Shown piece after piece: positions 21,972-33,659 of a stretch of DNA of 64,000 nucleotides. The stretch lies in assembly GCA_963932465.1 (NCBI GenBank), contig OZ010794.1:441193502-441257501 (forward strand). Reading direction: 5' to 3'. Both the position numbers and the translations under genes were made by a program. The notes under the pieces are model-generated. The model searched no databases and had not been told where the DNA came from. It saw nothing but the letters and a program-made list of their open reading frames with translations. This stretch comes from Maratus speciosus. Its lineage: Eukaryota; Arthropoda; Arachnida; Araneae; Salticidae. Numbering within the stretch: the stretch's first letter is position 1; every line of letters begins with the position of its first letter.

Positions 21972-23437
21972 CACTGCTCAAAACAATTAAAGAATATTGT
22001 AAGTGTTATATAAAATAATGGTATAAGTGAATGCAGAAAATGGAAGAAGAGTTTCACAAATGCAAATTTTGACTTTGATGTCAAAAACGACACTTTAGCG
22101 TCAGAAAATGAAATTTGTCTTTCAACTTACTGAAAGACAAAGTGGAAAATAATGATCGACATTCACTAAGTTCTTTGTTTCGTTGTGTGCGATGTCTCAA
22201 CGAACCCATTTAACCGAATCAGAAGCTTGAAGAGTTCTTGGTTGGTTAGAAAGGGCCAAACACAAGTCGAAGTTGCAGAAGCCACTGGAGTTTCACAAAG
22301 TGTCATTTGCAGTATCTGGAACTGTTTTTTGGAGTCTGGAAATGCAGGCCAAAGATCAGGGCAAGGTCTTAGCGGTGCAGCAATGCCCAATGAAGATCGA
22401 TATTTAATATTAACGGCTCAGAGACACAAAATATGAATGCCACTCTTCTTCAACAACACCTTCGCTCGGCTACTAGCACCACAGTTTCGACTCAAACTGT
22501 CTGAAACCGGCTCCACACTGTAGGTCCATATGCTCGCAGACCAATGGTATGTGTTATGTTAACAGCAAGGCATCGTGGCGCCCGCAAGAAGGGAGCAACA
22601 GAGCATGTGAACTGGAGGAGAAATGAATGCCACAATATTCTTTCTCTGATGAGTCCCGTTTTTCTGTTCATCCTGATAATAGGCGTATTTTCATCTGGAG
22701 GGAATGTGGCACTAGAAACAATCCTGCATTCGTGCAATTAGTGTCAGATTTGATGATCGGGGAGTGATGGTATATGCTGGCATCTCTGACGGGTGAACCG
22801 ACCTCCACATCATTCGAAATGGAGCTTTGATCGGTCAGCGATATAGGGATAAGATCCTCAGACCTATTGTAATCCCTTACGTTGCATCAATTGGAAATGA
22901 CTTCATGTTAATGGACGGCAAATTGCATGCCATATGATGCTCACTTGGTGGATGATTTTCTTTTTGAGTAAGGAATCATACGTATGGAATGGCCAGAGTG
23001 TTCTCCGGACATGAACCCAATAGAGCATGTTTGGGACATTCTAGGCAGACGATTTGCTTGCCCCACAAACTCCAAGAACTGGAAAGTGCTCTTCTAGAGG
23101 AGTGCGGCAGAAAAAAACACCAGCTCCTCATCGACTCCATGCCCCAAAGATGTTTTAAGGTTGCTGGCCGTCCGAGGAAACCATAGCCCCTACTAAAATC
23201 GATTTTTTTTTTGAAGGAAACACCTTTTTTATTCGTTTTTTCTTATATGTAGAAATTGTGTTTTTTCCCTTTTGTACCCAAATGCTCAATGCAATGCATT
23301 TTTTTTCTGCCAAACATGAGTAATTTTTTTCTCAAATAGCCTACCACGTCTGTTGATCATGTATCAGTTATCTAAACAATTCCCCAGCCGAAAGATCCAT
23401 CCACAACCTCAATATCTTTTAATTGTTTTGAGCAGTG
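21972..23437 (+). mobile_element. Tc1-like transposon, full length, copy A
   Basis: The termini CACTGCTCAAAACAATTAAA at 21972 and TTTAATTGTTTTGAGCAGTG ending 23437 are inverted repeats; TA precedes the left one and the right flank is CA, a likely mutated TA. It is 1466 bp long with a decayed transposase on the plus strand. It is a close relative of copy B at 34054-35569, which lies in the opposite orientation. Confidence 0.75.
22192..23195 (+). pseudogene. Tc1-like transposase, inactivated (copy A)
   Basis: From ATG 22192 the sequence reads MSQRTHLTESEA and then a stop, and continues in a shifted frame as GQTQVEVAEATGVSQSVICS, the first helix-turn-helix. The catalytic block has DESRFSVHPDNRRIFIWRE with its Asp at 22648-22650. 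The second Asp is in LMDGKLHA at 22914-22916, where the family usually has MDDNARPH. The Glu is in SPDMNPIEHVWD at 23023-23025. The tail LLIDSMPQRC is recognisable. Several frameshifts and stops separate the blocks. The usual length is about 340 residues. Confidence 0.75.
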
Positions 23438-23651
23438 CATATTTAATGTAAAAAACCTATTGGGTTTATCATTTTTTTTTTTTTTATGTTTTCACCTATT
23501 TTCTATATTCCAGGAATCCTAGACTTATTCTCTTGTATATATAAAATGCAATTGTGAATTTCGTTTCGACCGCTTATAACTTAAGTTCTACTGGAAGGAT
23601 TATGATGGAGCTTGTAATTTTAAGTAGATAATTTTTCAGGGAAGGTTTTAA

Positions 23652-24293
23652 CACCACAAAACCTTCCTGAAATAGGGTGAAGATTGATTCATCAGACCAA
23701 ATGATTTGTTGCCACTGTTGAGGATTCCAGTTTTACACAATTGGAGTCGCTGAAAAGCATGATGGGATGTTACCAATGGTTTACGAATTTCAACTCTTCC
23801 ATAATCGTTCGAAGCATGAAGTTCCCTTTGGACAGTTCTTGCTGAAATGGGATTCTGGATTCTTTTTCTTCTCTATTAATTTCTTACGTTATCTGGGGTA
23901 AAGATTAACTGCACTTTCAGACCGCTATGCGGGTCAACTCTCTTTTATCCTTATTAGACGACACTTTACCGCATTTTGTGTATGCTGTCATAACGACTGA
24001 CACAACATTACTTGTACGCCTCAAATAATTGACTGTTTCCGTCACGGAGCAATCAGCGTATCACATTCCAATAATCATTCCTTTTTCGAACTCTGGCAGG
24101 TCAGTCATTATAGAATTTTCCAGAGCGTATGGTAAGCGCATGTAACACCTATGTCTGATGTTGAGCGACTGATACCTTACCTTTCATAATCAGCAGGTAG
24201 CAGCATTGAGAGCAAAGTGACATGCGCGTTCTGTTTCTTTGAAATGGACCATGCCTTTTTCATGGATGTTCATATTATTTTGTCACCCATCTG
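23652..24293 (-). mobile_element. Tc3-like transposon fragment, duplicated copy
   Basis: The right end ATTATTTTGTCACCCATCTG is followed by TA as in the copy at 19620-20479. At 23652-23735 the minus strand reads WNPQQWQQIIWSDESIFTLF, the first catalytic Asp block that the other copy has lost. The left terminus is absent. The two copies are therefore different deletion derivatives that share a common right side and flank. Confidence 0.65.
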
Positions 24294-24500
24294 TATCACT
24301 GCAATGTTTGATAGATTTAAAAATAATTAGAAGTGTTTTTTATTAATTTTGTATTATATCATTTAAATGTATTTCTAATATTGAATATAGTTTTTTAACA
24401 TATATAAAAAAAAATTTCTTTCATTTCTGTGGTTTTATTTACACTATGATTGATTACTATATTTGTTGATAAATTCCAAATGTTAGAATGCAAACAAAGA
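23733..24500. repeat. Segmental duplication, copy 2 (partner 19880-20690)
   Basis: It matches copy 1 through the element's right end and about 205 bp beyond into 'TTGAATATAGTTTTTTAACA' and 'AATGCAAACAAAGA'. Because the unique flank is shared, this is a DNA duplication and not two independent insertions. Confidence 0.75.
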
Positions 24501-26493
24501 TTTCGATAGAACTTGCACTGTTAGTTAGATAATTTTCAGAAAGGTTTTAGTATAGTATAACGTATCACTGTACATTGCTTAGTTATAGAATTATGGTGGA
24601 AAACTCCATAATTAAATCAACCCAATTTTTAAAGATTAGTTTTTTTTTCTACTGAACAGCTTTCGATGGAAGTTACACTATTAGTTAAATAAATTATAAA
24701 TATTAAAAAAAAATAAAAACTATATGTAAAATGTGCATTTTGTTTAACAAAACTTACATTTGATTCGAGAGCAAAAGCTAGTAATAAAATGAAATGCAAC
24801 TACATTATGTTAATATAGGCATCCAGTAAAACATTTCTTTTACAGACTCCAGAATTGCTGTTCGCTATAATGCATAGCACAGTATTTTTTATTACATAAA
24901 AACTACATTAATATTTTACCAGGGGTGCATCAGTAATGTCCGGCGCCTGTATGAAGAACTTCGTTTGGTTCTCTTTTTCCCTCTCCCCCCCATCAGCTTC
25001 AAAAAGTCACTTAATACAAATTTATCATTGAGTTACTATAAATTAAATTTTAAATTGCATTTTTGTTTGATTAAATCATTTTCTTTCATGAAACCATTTA
25101 ATAATATGTCAATAAATGTTGTATAATTATATTAATTATAAGTCTATTCCAAAACAAATTATGGCATCATCACAGATAATCACCCAGATAGCATGGACAT
25201 TAGCAAGTTTGATTTTTTCTGATATTACCTTGCCGTGACGAATTTTAATTGAGAAATTCGCAGCAAATCTCTCGCAAGGCATACCATTACCCACTTGCAT
25301 GAGTAGTTTGTTCACGAAAGTGACGAAAGCAAAAAATCCCTCTGTTGAGAGAATAGACAATCAGCAGATACGCAGAAATTTTATTACGTTGACACTGCTT
25401 TTTTTTAACGCTATGCTTGTCAAATACCAAAAAAGGCTCGAATGGAAAAGTACAAATATTACCCTAACTTGTTTATGGTGGTAAAAACGATGTATGCACG
25501 TTAACGGTATGCATCAATAGACCTGATCAAGTCTATGGAGGACCCCTTCGAAGGGGTTAAACTTATAGTGTAACAGTTAATGTGGCATGTAAAGATTACT
25601 ACTTTGCAGTAAGTTTGCAGTATTTTTTATTACTTGTTCGCCATTAATTTGCAATAAATTTGATGCAGCATGAATTTAACTTGCACGACAAGTTAGCTGT
25701 AAGTTCAAAGTGTGGTGACTTCGGCGTTTGCGTTATATTGCTGCAGTCTTGTTATGAACTTTCAGTCTTGTCATGCTGAACTTGCTGCAACTTTGCAGGT
25801 TTTCAAAGCAAGATTGCTGCAAATTTTCTGCAAAGTAAAAATGTTGTGTGGACAAGAACATTCTTCAATAATTCAGCTCATATACGGATCATACAATCTT
25901 TTTTTCAGCAATTTTCAAAATAAGTGCTAGGCAATAAAATTGCCAAATCAATAAAAATTACTACTGGCCAATGTATTTTAGTAATTAATTACAAATTCTT
26001 GCAAGTAAACTTCGACAGAAATAATAATGCACAAGTTAAAAATTATTTTCTTTCTTAATTTTTCAAACAAAATGGAAATTTAATTCAGTTTAAAAACGCA
26101 TATCATCACTTAAAAGCATTTCAAATAATAACCACCACAGATAGCATAAGTTATTCTGGGCGACCTTGGGTAGAAACTGTATGTTATATACGGACCACAT
26201 GATACTAAAATTTGTTTAAACTTAAAATGCAAAATATCACTAGTAATACTTTATGAAACAATCACTGAAACATCATAATAGATATCTGAATATTTTCATG
26301 TGTCTATAAAAACTGTACACATAATTTTCATTGTTAATGTGGGGCAATGTACCTGAATAATATTTAATATCGATGAGTTCAAATTGTGAACATAATAAAA
26401 ATCAACTTAAAAAATATATCACCGATGGATTATTATAATAGTGAAACAAAAAGAAATTAAAAAAAAAAAAAAACAACAACAAAAAAAAAACAT
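24501..26493. other. Gene-free stretch
   Basis: No convincing gene. A 74-codon minus ORF (25136-25360, ...MPCERFAANFSIKIRHGKVI) has a relatively protein-like composition but no recognised family. From 25600 to 25840 'TTGCAG'/'TTGCTGCA' words recur, probably a decayed repeat. Confidence 0.25.
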
Positions 26494-27100
26494 TTATGGC
26501 CCATAGCTTAATGTCTTTCATTTTCTGTGTGCCCGTAAAGAAACTGTAAATGCAATGAATATCATTTTAAGTTGCAAGCTGCTATGGTGAATCTCAGTAA
26601 CATATACTTTCTATGCAGAAGCTTAGTAAATAACTGAAATTGACAAATTAATCAAAAACTATTAATTTCTTATCTTAGATTAGCCATGCCACATTCTTCA
26701 TATTTCATTGTACATCTTTTCATCTTGGACACCATATTGAGGAATTTTTCAAGTATTTAACAATTAAGGGGACTCTGTAGCCTTTAAACTATTTTTTATA
26801 TAAGTATTTTATACTATCTTATTAACATATTCTTAAATGGTTTTATAATAGAAAAGGATTTAATCAAACAAAAATGCAACTTTTGTAGTTAAATGGGAAA
26901 ACATTATTATTTAAGAAAATTTTAAAACCATATTTTTTCACAATTTTGAACATTTTGAAATGTTTTTAACATTATACTTTTCTTAGAAGTGTGCACTATA
27001 ATTGTAAGAATCAGATTTCCAAAAAGTTAATTCGCGTAATTTCCCGCGTATGCGCCGCGGCTTAGTTAAGTCTTTTTCAAACGGGAAATTTTATTGAAAA
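26494..27100. repeat. Tandem duplication unit, copy 1
   Basis: The segment from TTATGGCCCATAGCTTAATG to ...CAAACGGGAAATTTTATTGAAA is repeated at 27259-27865, offset 765 bp, with only scattered substitutions. Within it, TTAAGGGGACTCTGTAGCC (26764) resembles the left terminus of the TTAA-flanked palindrome at 35773. No coding content is seen. Confidence 0.8.
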
Positions 27101-27258
27101 AAAGAAGTGAAATAAGTGTTAATCAGAAGTAAGTCACATTTTATTTTATTTAAAATAAATTCTGGTAGGAAATTGAGTTATCTGAGGTGCGACGGATACG
27201 TACGAAATTACGGTAGTTAAGAAAAATAAATAAAATATTATGATAAGAAAAAAAAAAA
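27101..27258. repeat. Duplication spacer; partner at 32947-33100
   Basis: The segment GAAGTGAAATAAGTGTTAAT to ATTATGATAAG lies between the two duplicated blocks and reappears almost identically at 32947-33100, beyond the 5-kb insertion. So the original structure was block-spacer-block-spacer. Confidence 0.75.
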
Positions 27259-27865
27259 TTATGGCCCATAGCTTAATGTCTTTCATTTTCTGTGTGCCCG
27301 TAAAGGAACTGTAAATGCAATGAATATCATTTTAAGTTGTAAGCTGCTATGGTGAATCTCAGTAACATATACTTTCTATGCAGAAGTTTAGTAAATAACT
27401 GAAATTGACAATTTAATCAAAAACTATTAATTTCTTATCTTAGATTAGCCGTACCACATTCTTCATATTTCATTGTACATCTTTTCATCTTGGACACCAT
27501 ATTGAGGAATTTTTCAAGTATTTAACAATTAAGGGGACTCTGTAGCCTTTAAACTATTTTTTATTTAAGTATTTTATACTATCTTATTAACATATTCTTA
27601 AATGGTTTTATAATAGAAAAGGATTTAATCAAACAAAAATGCAACATTTGTAGTTAAATATGAAAATATTATTATTTAAGAAAATTTTAAAACCATATTT
27701 TTTCACAATTTTGAACATTTTGAAATGTTTTTAACATTATACTTTTCTTAGAAGTGTGCACTATAATTGTAAGAATCAGATTTCCAAGAAGTTAATTAGC
27801 GTAATTTCCCGCGTATGCGCCGCGGCTTAGTTAAGTCTTTTTCAAACGGGAAATTTTATTGAAAT
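27259..27865. repeat. Tandem duplication unit, copy 2
   Basis: It is nearly identical to 26494-27100. Its right edge runs into TAAAAAAG, after which unrelated sequence starts. Confidence 0.8.
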
Positions 27866-28004
27866 AAAAAAGAAAAGTGCCCAGCTAAACTGATGGCATT
27901 GAGCTCACAGGCTATTCACACTAATTGTATATTATACTCTTATTTTAAAGAATAATGCCCCTCAAAAAAATAAGTGAAGGGGAATTTGCCCCCGTTTCCC
28001 CCTT

Positions 28005-29130
28005 TATACTTAACGAGTGAACCTCCAAATCTAATCAGGGAAGCTCCTTATCATAATAAACCGGTATACCAAATTTGGAGCAAATCGAATCATTCTGCAT
28101 GAAAAACGCATTTATCTAAATTAAGAGGGGCAGGCTAACCTCCCTTTTCCCACTTTATCCTTAACCAGTGAACCCCCAAAACTAATCAGGGAAGTTCCTT
28201 AACATAATAAACCGGTATACGAAATTCGGAGCAAATGGAATGATTCTTCATGAAAAACCCATTTATCTGAATTAAGGGAGTGGACTAACCCCCCTTTTCC
28301 CCCTTTATCCTTAACCAATGAACCCTCAAAACTAATCAGGGAAGTTCCTTAACATAATAAACCGGTATACCAAATTCGGAGCAAATCGAATCATTCTGCA
28401 TGAAAAACGCATTTATCTAAATTAAGAGGGGCAGGCTAACCTCCCTTTTCCCACTTTATCCTTAACCAGTGAACCCCCAAAACTAATCAGGGAAGTTCCT
28501 TAACATAATAAACCGGTATACCAAATTCGGAGCAAATCGAATCATTCTGCATGAAAAACCCATTTATCTGAATTAAAAGGGGTGGACTAACCATCCTTTT
28601 CCCCCTTTATCCTTAACCAATGAACCCCCAAAACTAATCAGGGAAGTTCCTTAACATAATAAACCGGTATACGAAATTCGGAGCAAATGGAATGATTCTT
28701 CATGAAAAACCCATTTATCTGAATTAAGGGAGTGGACTAACCCCCCTTTTCCCCCTTTATCCTTAACCAATGAACCCTCAAAACTAATCAGGGAAATTCC
28801 TTTACATAATAAACCGGTATACCAACTTCGGAGCAAATCGAATGATTCTGCATGAAAAACCCATTTATCTGAATTAAGAGGTGGACTAACCCCCCTTTTC
28901 CCCCTTTATCCTTAACCAATGAACCCCCAAAACTAATCAGGGAAGTTCCTTAACATAATAAACCGGTATACCAAATTCGGAGCAAATCGAATGATTCTGC
29001 ATGAAAAACCCATTTATCTGAATTAAGGGGTTGGACTAACCCCGTTTTTCCCCCTTTATCCTTAACCAATGAACTCCCAAAACTAATCAGGGAAGCGCCT
29101 TATCACAATGAACCTAGAAAAATTTTTTGA
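28005..29130. repeat. Minisatellite, about 7.5 copies of a 149-151-bp unit
   Basis: The landmark CCGGTATAC occurs at 28061, 28212, 28362, 28513, 28664, 28814 and 28963. Units share 'CTAATCAGGGAAG', 'CATAATAAACCGG', 'CGGAGCAAAT' and 'CCTTTATCCTTAACCA'. Variants alternate partly: the units starting at 28061 and 28362 share GAGGGGCAGGC, while those at 28212 and 28664 share CGAAATTCGGAGCAAATGG. The last unit decays after 29100. Confidence 0.9.
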
Positions 29131-29166
29131 AGCAAATCGGATGTTTCTATCAAGAGTTATCGCGTT

Positions 29167-29214
29167 ACGTACATACATACGTACATATATACGTACATAC
29201 ATACATACATACAT
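29167..29214. repeat. CATA/CGTA microsatellite
   Basis: Interrupted (TACA)n/(TACG)n repeat. A second patch of the same microsatellite surrounds the hAT at 30007-32888 (29988-30006 and 32889-32908). Confidence 0.85.
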
Positions 29215-29987
29215 GAAACGATAAAAGCTAAGCTCCTTTTTAAAATTTAAAATCCCCTTTTTGCTCCTTTTAAAATTTGAAATCCCGTTTTAAGAAACAG
29301 AAATTTAAATTTAGAAATTAAAATTAAAACTTTTAAAATGCTTTAGTAATTGTGTCTCAATTGATTGAATGAAGTTGCTCCTGTTGAGTCACTTTTCCCG
29401 CATCGCCTCTTATAACTTTCAAAGATCGTTTTGGCCCATTTCATAAGAAATACTTTTACTGAATAAGTGCAATTTGTAAGTCTTGCGGCGACCCGTTGGC
29501 CGATAATGAGCCAGCGCCCAAGTTTTGGGCAATCAATCATTCAGCTAACGACCAATTATATTTTAAATACGCCTCCTTTGACTTCAGCGGCCCCTAGCAG
29601 GAATAATGCAAAATACAGCATATTTATACCGCTGCACGGGTCACAGGACAGAGCTTTTTGACCAACTAAAGAATGCCTTAAGTCCACGCAACTTTGCTTT
29701 CCAAGTATCGCTTTGCGATACCCTTAACTCCCAAGTCAGATGTCCATAAAGAAGTAACTGAACAGCTCTCAAGCCAAAAGGGGACTGATTTCTCTAAAGG
29801 ATGTACAAAGGATTAATAAATCAGGTTCCCGAAAACACTGTGTCTTTCTTTAAGCAGAGACTCACATAAACTTTCATTAATTCTCGGATACCACTCACGG
29901 CGACTACCTAACGATGCTCGAAGCTCAGAGGGAGCGATCCTACGTCGGTCCGATCTACACCGAAACAACGGGAGTAGCGCTGATTCA
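29215..29987. other. Interior of the 5-kb insertion
   Basis: There is no recognisable gene. The short, overlapping ORFs on both strands lack similarity. 'CTCCTTTTNAAATTTNAAATCCC' is repeated at 29235-29285. GC content is somewhat higher from 29480 to 29960. Confidence 0.3.
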
Positions 29988-30006
29988 TTACATACATACA
30001 TACGTA

Positions 30007-32888
30007 CAGGGGCGTAGCCACAGATATTTTTTCGGGGGGGGGGGGGGGGAGAATTCGAAAATTTCCCAACTTGAAACAAATTGCTCCAATTTTCGACTAA
30101 AATGATATGCACAACGTGTGTAATAATTATAATGATACTTTTGCATAAAAAATTCCTTTCCAAAGAAAAATTCTGAAACTGAAAACATAAAAATTCTAAT
30201 TATGGGTTTGTTTACTAAAAAAATAAATACGCTTTTTACTTTCTTCTATCTTTACAAGAAGAAAGTATTGGATTCGTGAAAAAATTCGACTTCCAGTTTT
30301 AGACTGATTTATACGTTTTAGTAAGTCCTGAACACGATTCGACTGTTTTTAGAAAATATCTGTCTGTCTATATGTGATACAAATTTTGTGGGCGCTCTAA
30401 CACAAGAACTAATGCACGAAATTTAATAAAACTTTAGAGATTCACTTATACAGTCGGACCTCGTTAACGCGAACACTCAAGGGAAACTTTTTTTGTTCAT
30501 ATTAAAAGTAGTTCGTGTTATCGGAATTTAACTACATTACATACAACTGGACGAGGCAATCGGAAAGAGTTCGTGTTAACGAGGTTTGACTGAACCTTGA
30601 TAAAATTGGTGCTGATTTGTTTTTCGTGTAAATCGTCCAACAGGTGGCACTGCTATGCGGCATTTTTCACGATTTACATGATTTTAGCGATAATTATATT
30701 TCAAAAACTATAGCACGGAATTTTATCAAACGTCATATTCTGTTAAACCTTGACATAATTTGATGCAGATTAGCTTTTTATGTATATCATATAGCAGCTG
30801 GCGCTGCTATGCAGCATTTTTCACGATTTTGCGATAGCTGTATCCCAAAAACTAATGCACAGAATGTTGTCAAACTTCATATATTCCACATAAATAGATC
30901 CTTATTAGGCTTGGGTCTATACTGTACAAAGCTATCGCTTTTGTGCATTTTGAGTAAGGAATTTTGGTTCCAGACATCTAAGAGGCTGGGTACCAAAATT
31001 CAATGATTTGTTTGAATAATGCTATGCTTATATCTCCTTTTTAAATGCACACAATTCAACAAATCTATACCTTTAGAGTTTGTTATTATAGGCAAAGACT
31101 TGTCATTTAATTTTGGTACTTTGATTGCAAATTTTGAGGCATTAACATGTATGGAGTAGAAGAAAATTTTGGGATTGGCACATCCGACTAGTTTTCACTT
31201 AATATTAATTCTTGTGGTCATCAAAGAAGCCCACCTGTTACTAACATTGCTTAGTTTAATAAAATTCAATTCCCTATTTCACTTTCATATTTTAAAAGCA
31301 TTAGGCTGTCAAGTCTGTCATCCCTCATTATAGCTTGCAATATATATTTTTTAAATTTTTATTTGACTAAAGATTCTTTCATTAGATGCAACGCCATAAA
31401 GATAAGCTGCTGTGAATGTTAAGGTACGAGTATATAGTTTGACGGCGTGACCCAAATAGTCTTTGAATTTCATGGCATGAGTAAAAGGTTTGTTAAGTGA
31501 GTTGGGATTTGGTTTATTTCTATTTGACTCTGCAAGTCATGTACATCCGGTTTCTCATATCCAGGTGGAAACATTATTAACTCTTCCCTTGCACAATTGT
31601 AATTTAAATATGGAATGCATTGCTGCAACATTCTCTTGATATAGGGAACATTGTCATTTAAGCCCATTACTAAATTCCCGAAATTTTCTTGTATTTCTTA
31701 TAATTCTTTACTGTAAAACTTATGTGTATCAATGTCCATTGCTGTGCTATTATTTTTATCCATTGCCTTTGGTGAAACCGTTTTTCTACGGTGCTTTCGG
31801 AACTCAGCTTCTCCAGTCACATCCTAATATTCATAATTGTTTGTGAGCTTGTCTGTAAAGAAATCTTTATTTCTTCAAAATTTTATTCAAGTGCAACGTG
31901 TCAGTGTTACAGTGCATGTCGATTTTTTCTTCAGTTGATGGACTGCTTTCATGGTCATATTTCTGTTCCAAATTAAAATCGTCCATTTTTTACCTTTTTT
32001 ATCATCGAATGGATTTTTAGATGCGCCAAAATCTTGCACGAAATCTCTTTTCCTATTATGAAGGGTTTCTTCGTGCTGAGATTTATAGTAACTTTTTAGA
32101 ACAGCTTTAAGCACAGAACAATGGACTTTTGATTTAAAATTTTATAAACGCATATGAATATAAACGAACAGGACTGATATATATTTCCGCACACAAATAA
32201 AAGTAAAATGTGACAAATTTATCTAAACTAACGACTTCTTATATCCGCCTTTGCTCATATAACGCTTTTTACTTGACAGCGAAGGGTTAACTAATTTTTG
32301 CGGCAAAAACATCATGAAATGAGTAAAATATTGTCCAAAAATCGAAAATTAGTCAAAAACGTTGTGACAACTCATCAAATCTTCTTGCCCATAGCTGTGT
32401 TTCAAGTAGGTTACTACATTCTTTCTGTTGTGCTACAAGTGATCTCCAATTTTCAAAAGAAGTTCCCTTTGGATTAAAATAGCTGTAGATTCTCTTTTGG
32501 GAGGAGAAGGGTGAAATTTTTGAGAAAGGAACAAAGTTTTGGAGGAAATAAAGGAACTGGTTAGTCAGTTATTGATGGACAGGAGAAGAGAAATTTAGGT
32601 CTGGTAGATGTACAATATTTTTGTAGAACTGAAAAATACAATGATAGATTGAGTGTGGCTGATTTCTTTTTGCATTTCTTTTGATAATTTAACTTGTTTA
32701 CTGTTGCAGTACTCAAAATAATCACCAAAACAATAAAAATTTCGTAATTTTTTTACTATTACTTTTAAAAAAGAAAATGCCTCAAAAATCTAGAATTTCC
32801 CAACTCTAAGCTCAAATTTCCCAACTTCACATATATTGGGGGGGGGGGGGGAGGCTCCCCCTATACCCCCCCCATGGCGACGCCCCTG
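30007..32888. mobile_element. hAT transposon with intact ends and perfect 8-bp duplication
   Basis: The ends CAGGGGCGTAGCCA and TGGCGACGCCCCTG are inverted repeats with one mismatch. The flanking octamer CATACGTA is identical at 29999-30006 and 32889-32896. G-runs of 13-16 bases lie just inside each end (about 30036 and 32830), followed or preceded by 'TTTCCCAACTT'. The 2.9-kb interior has two short minus ORFs (31470-31667, 31887-32114) without a recognised transposase signature and a nested MITE, so it is nonautonomous or very decayed. Confidence 0.8.
30451..30592. mobile_element. pogo-type MITE nested in hAT
   Basis: CAGTCGGACCTCGTTAACGC and ...GTTAACGAGGTTTGACTG are inverted termini of a 142-bp element; TA precedes the left end, AA follows the right. 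'TTCGTGTTA' is repeated inside. There is no coding content. Confidence 0.65.
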
Positions 32889-32946
32889 CATACGTACATA
32901 CATACAGAACGGGCGGGCACATTAGCTCTCAGGCTTTGATAGCCAT

Positions 32947-33100
32947 TGAGCTAAAAAAGAAGTGAAATAAGTGTTAATCAGAAGTAAGTCACATTTTATT
33001 TTATTTAAAATAAATTCTGGTAGGAAATTGAGTTATCTGAGGTGCGACGGATACGTACGAAATTACAGTAGTTAAGAAAAATAAATAAAATATTATGATA
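32947..33100. repeat. Second spacer of the interrupted duplication
   Basis: It matches 27098-27250 almost base for base (GAAGTGAAATAAGTG... TATTATGATAAG, one G to A at about 33067). It shows where the pre-insertion sequence resumes. Confidence 0.75.
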
Positions 33101-33192
33101 AGTAGTAAAAAATAAAAAAACTATTTATTTAACATTTTAATTTTTTTAAATAAACTATTTATAGTTCTGATTTCGAGTGCATAATATATATA

Positions 33193-33648
33193 CCGGGTGT
33201 CCCAAAAAGGACTGACTGATTTTAAAATTCAATAACTTTCAAACGGTGGCAGATATTTAAAAAATTCTTGCAGGAGGGTTATGCATAAGGTCCAAAGTTT
33301 TTTTACAGTGATTTTCAATTTTAGTTCGAATTACAAACAATAGATGGCGCTGCGATCAATAGACGCTGAATTCAGGCTCGATTTTTGGTACTTCGTGGCC
33401 CGGATAATACATTTCCATCTCCTTTTTCAGCATGGAACAAGAGAAAGGACCAGAAATCGAGCCTGTTGTATTTAGCGACTATTGCTTACAGTGCCATCCA
33501 TTGTTTGTAATTCGAACTAAAATCGAAAATCACTGTAATAAAACTTTTGAACTTATGCATAACCCTCCTGCAAGAATTTTTTAAATATCTGTCACCGTTT
33601 GCAAGTTATTGAATTTTAAAATCAGTCAGTCCTTTTTGGGACACCCGG
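33193..33648. mobile_element. Palindromic MITE, TA target site
   Basis: CCGGGTGTCCCAAAAAGGAC and GTCCTTTTTGGGACACCCGG are perfect 20-bp ends of a near-full palindrome (456 bp), flanked by TA inside a TATATA run. Arms remain alignable through 'TTGCAGGAGGGTTATGCATA' and its reverse. Tc1/mariner-type mobilisation is inferred from the TA site. Confidence 0.8.
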
Positions 33649-33659
33649 TATATATATAT

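Larger units (their letters stand above)
27875..32939. mobile_element. Five-kb composite insertion in the duplicated block
   Basis: TAAAAAAG occurs immediately before (27867-27874) and at the far side (about 32940-32947), where duplication spacer sequence resumes, suggesting an 8-bp target duplication. The left interior contains GATGGCATTGAGCTC. The right end is a hairpin, TTAGCTC/GGCT...AGCC/GAGCTAA. Inside are a 150-bp minisatellite, a CATA/CGTA microsatellite and a hAT element. The combination of internal tandem repeat, microsatellite and 3' stem-loop recalls DINE/Helitron-like elements, but no terminal repeats decide it; the class is open. Confidence 0.5.

Noticed and set aside
22166..22737. 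Minus-strand ORFs over Tc1 copy A
   Set aside because: They are antisense shadows of the plus-strand transposase.
29813..30188. Minus ORFs of 116 and 66 codons spanning the hAT left end
   Set aside because: They run through the G-run (as proline codons) and across the element boundary, so they cannot be a conserved gene.
30809..32114. Host genes inside the 2.9-kb hAT
   Set aside because: The short ORFs there lack splice context and known similarity; they are likelier decayed element sequence.
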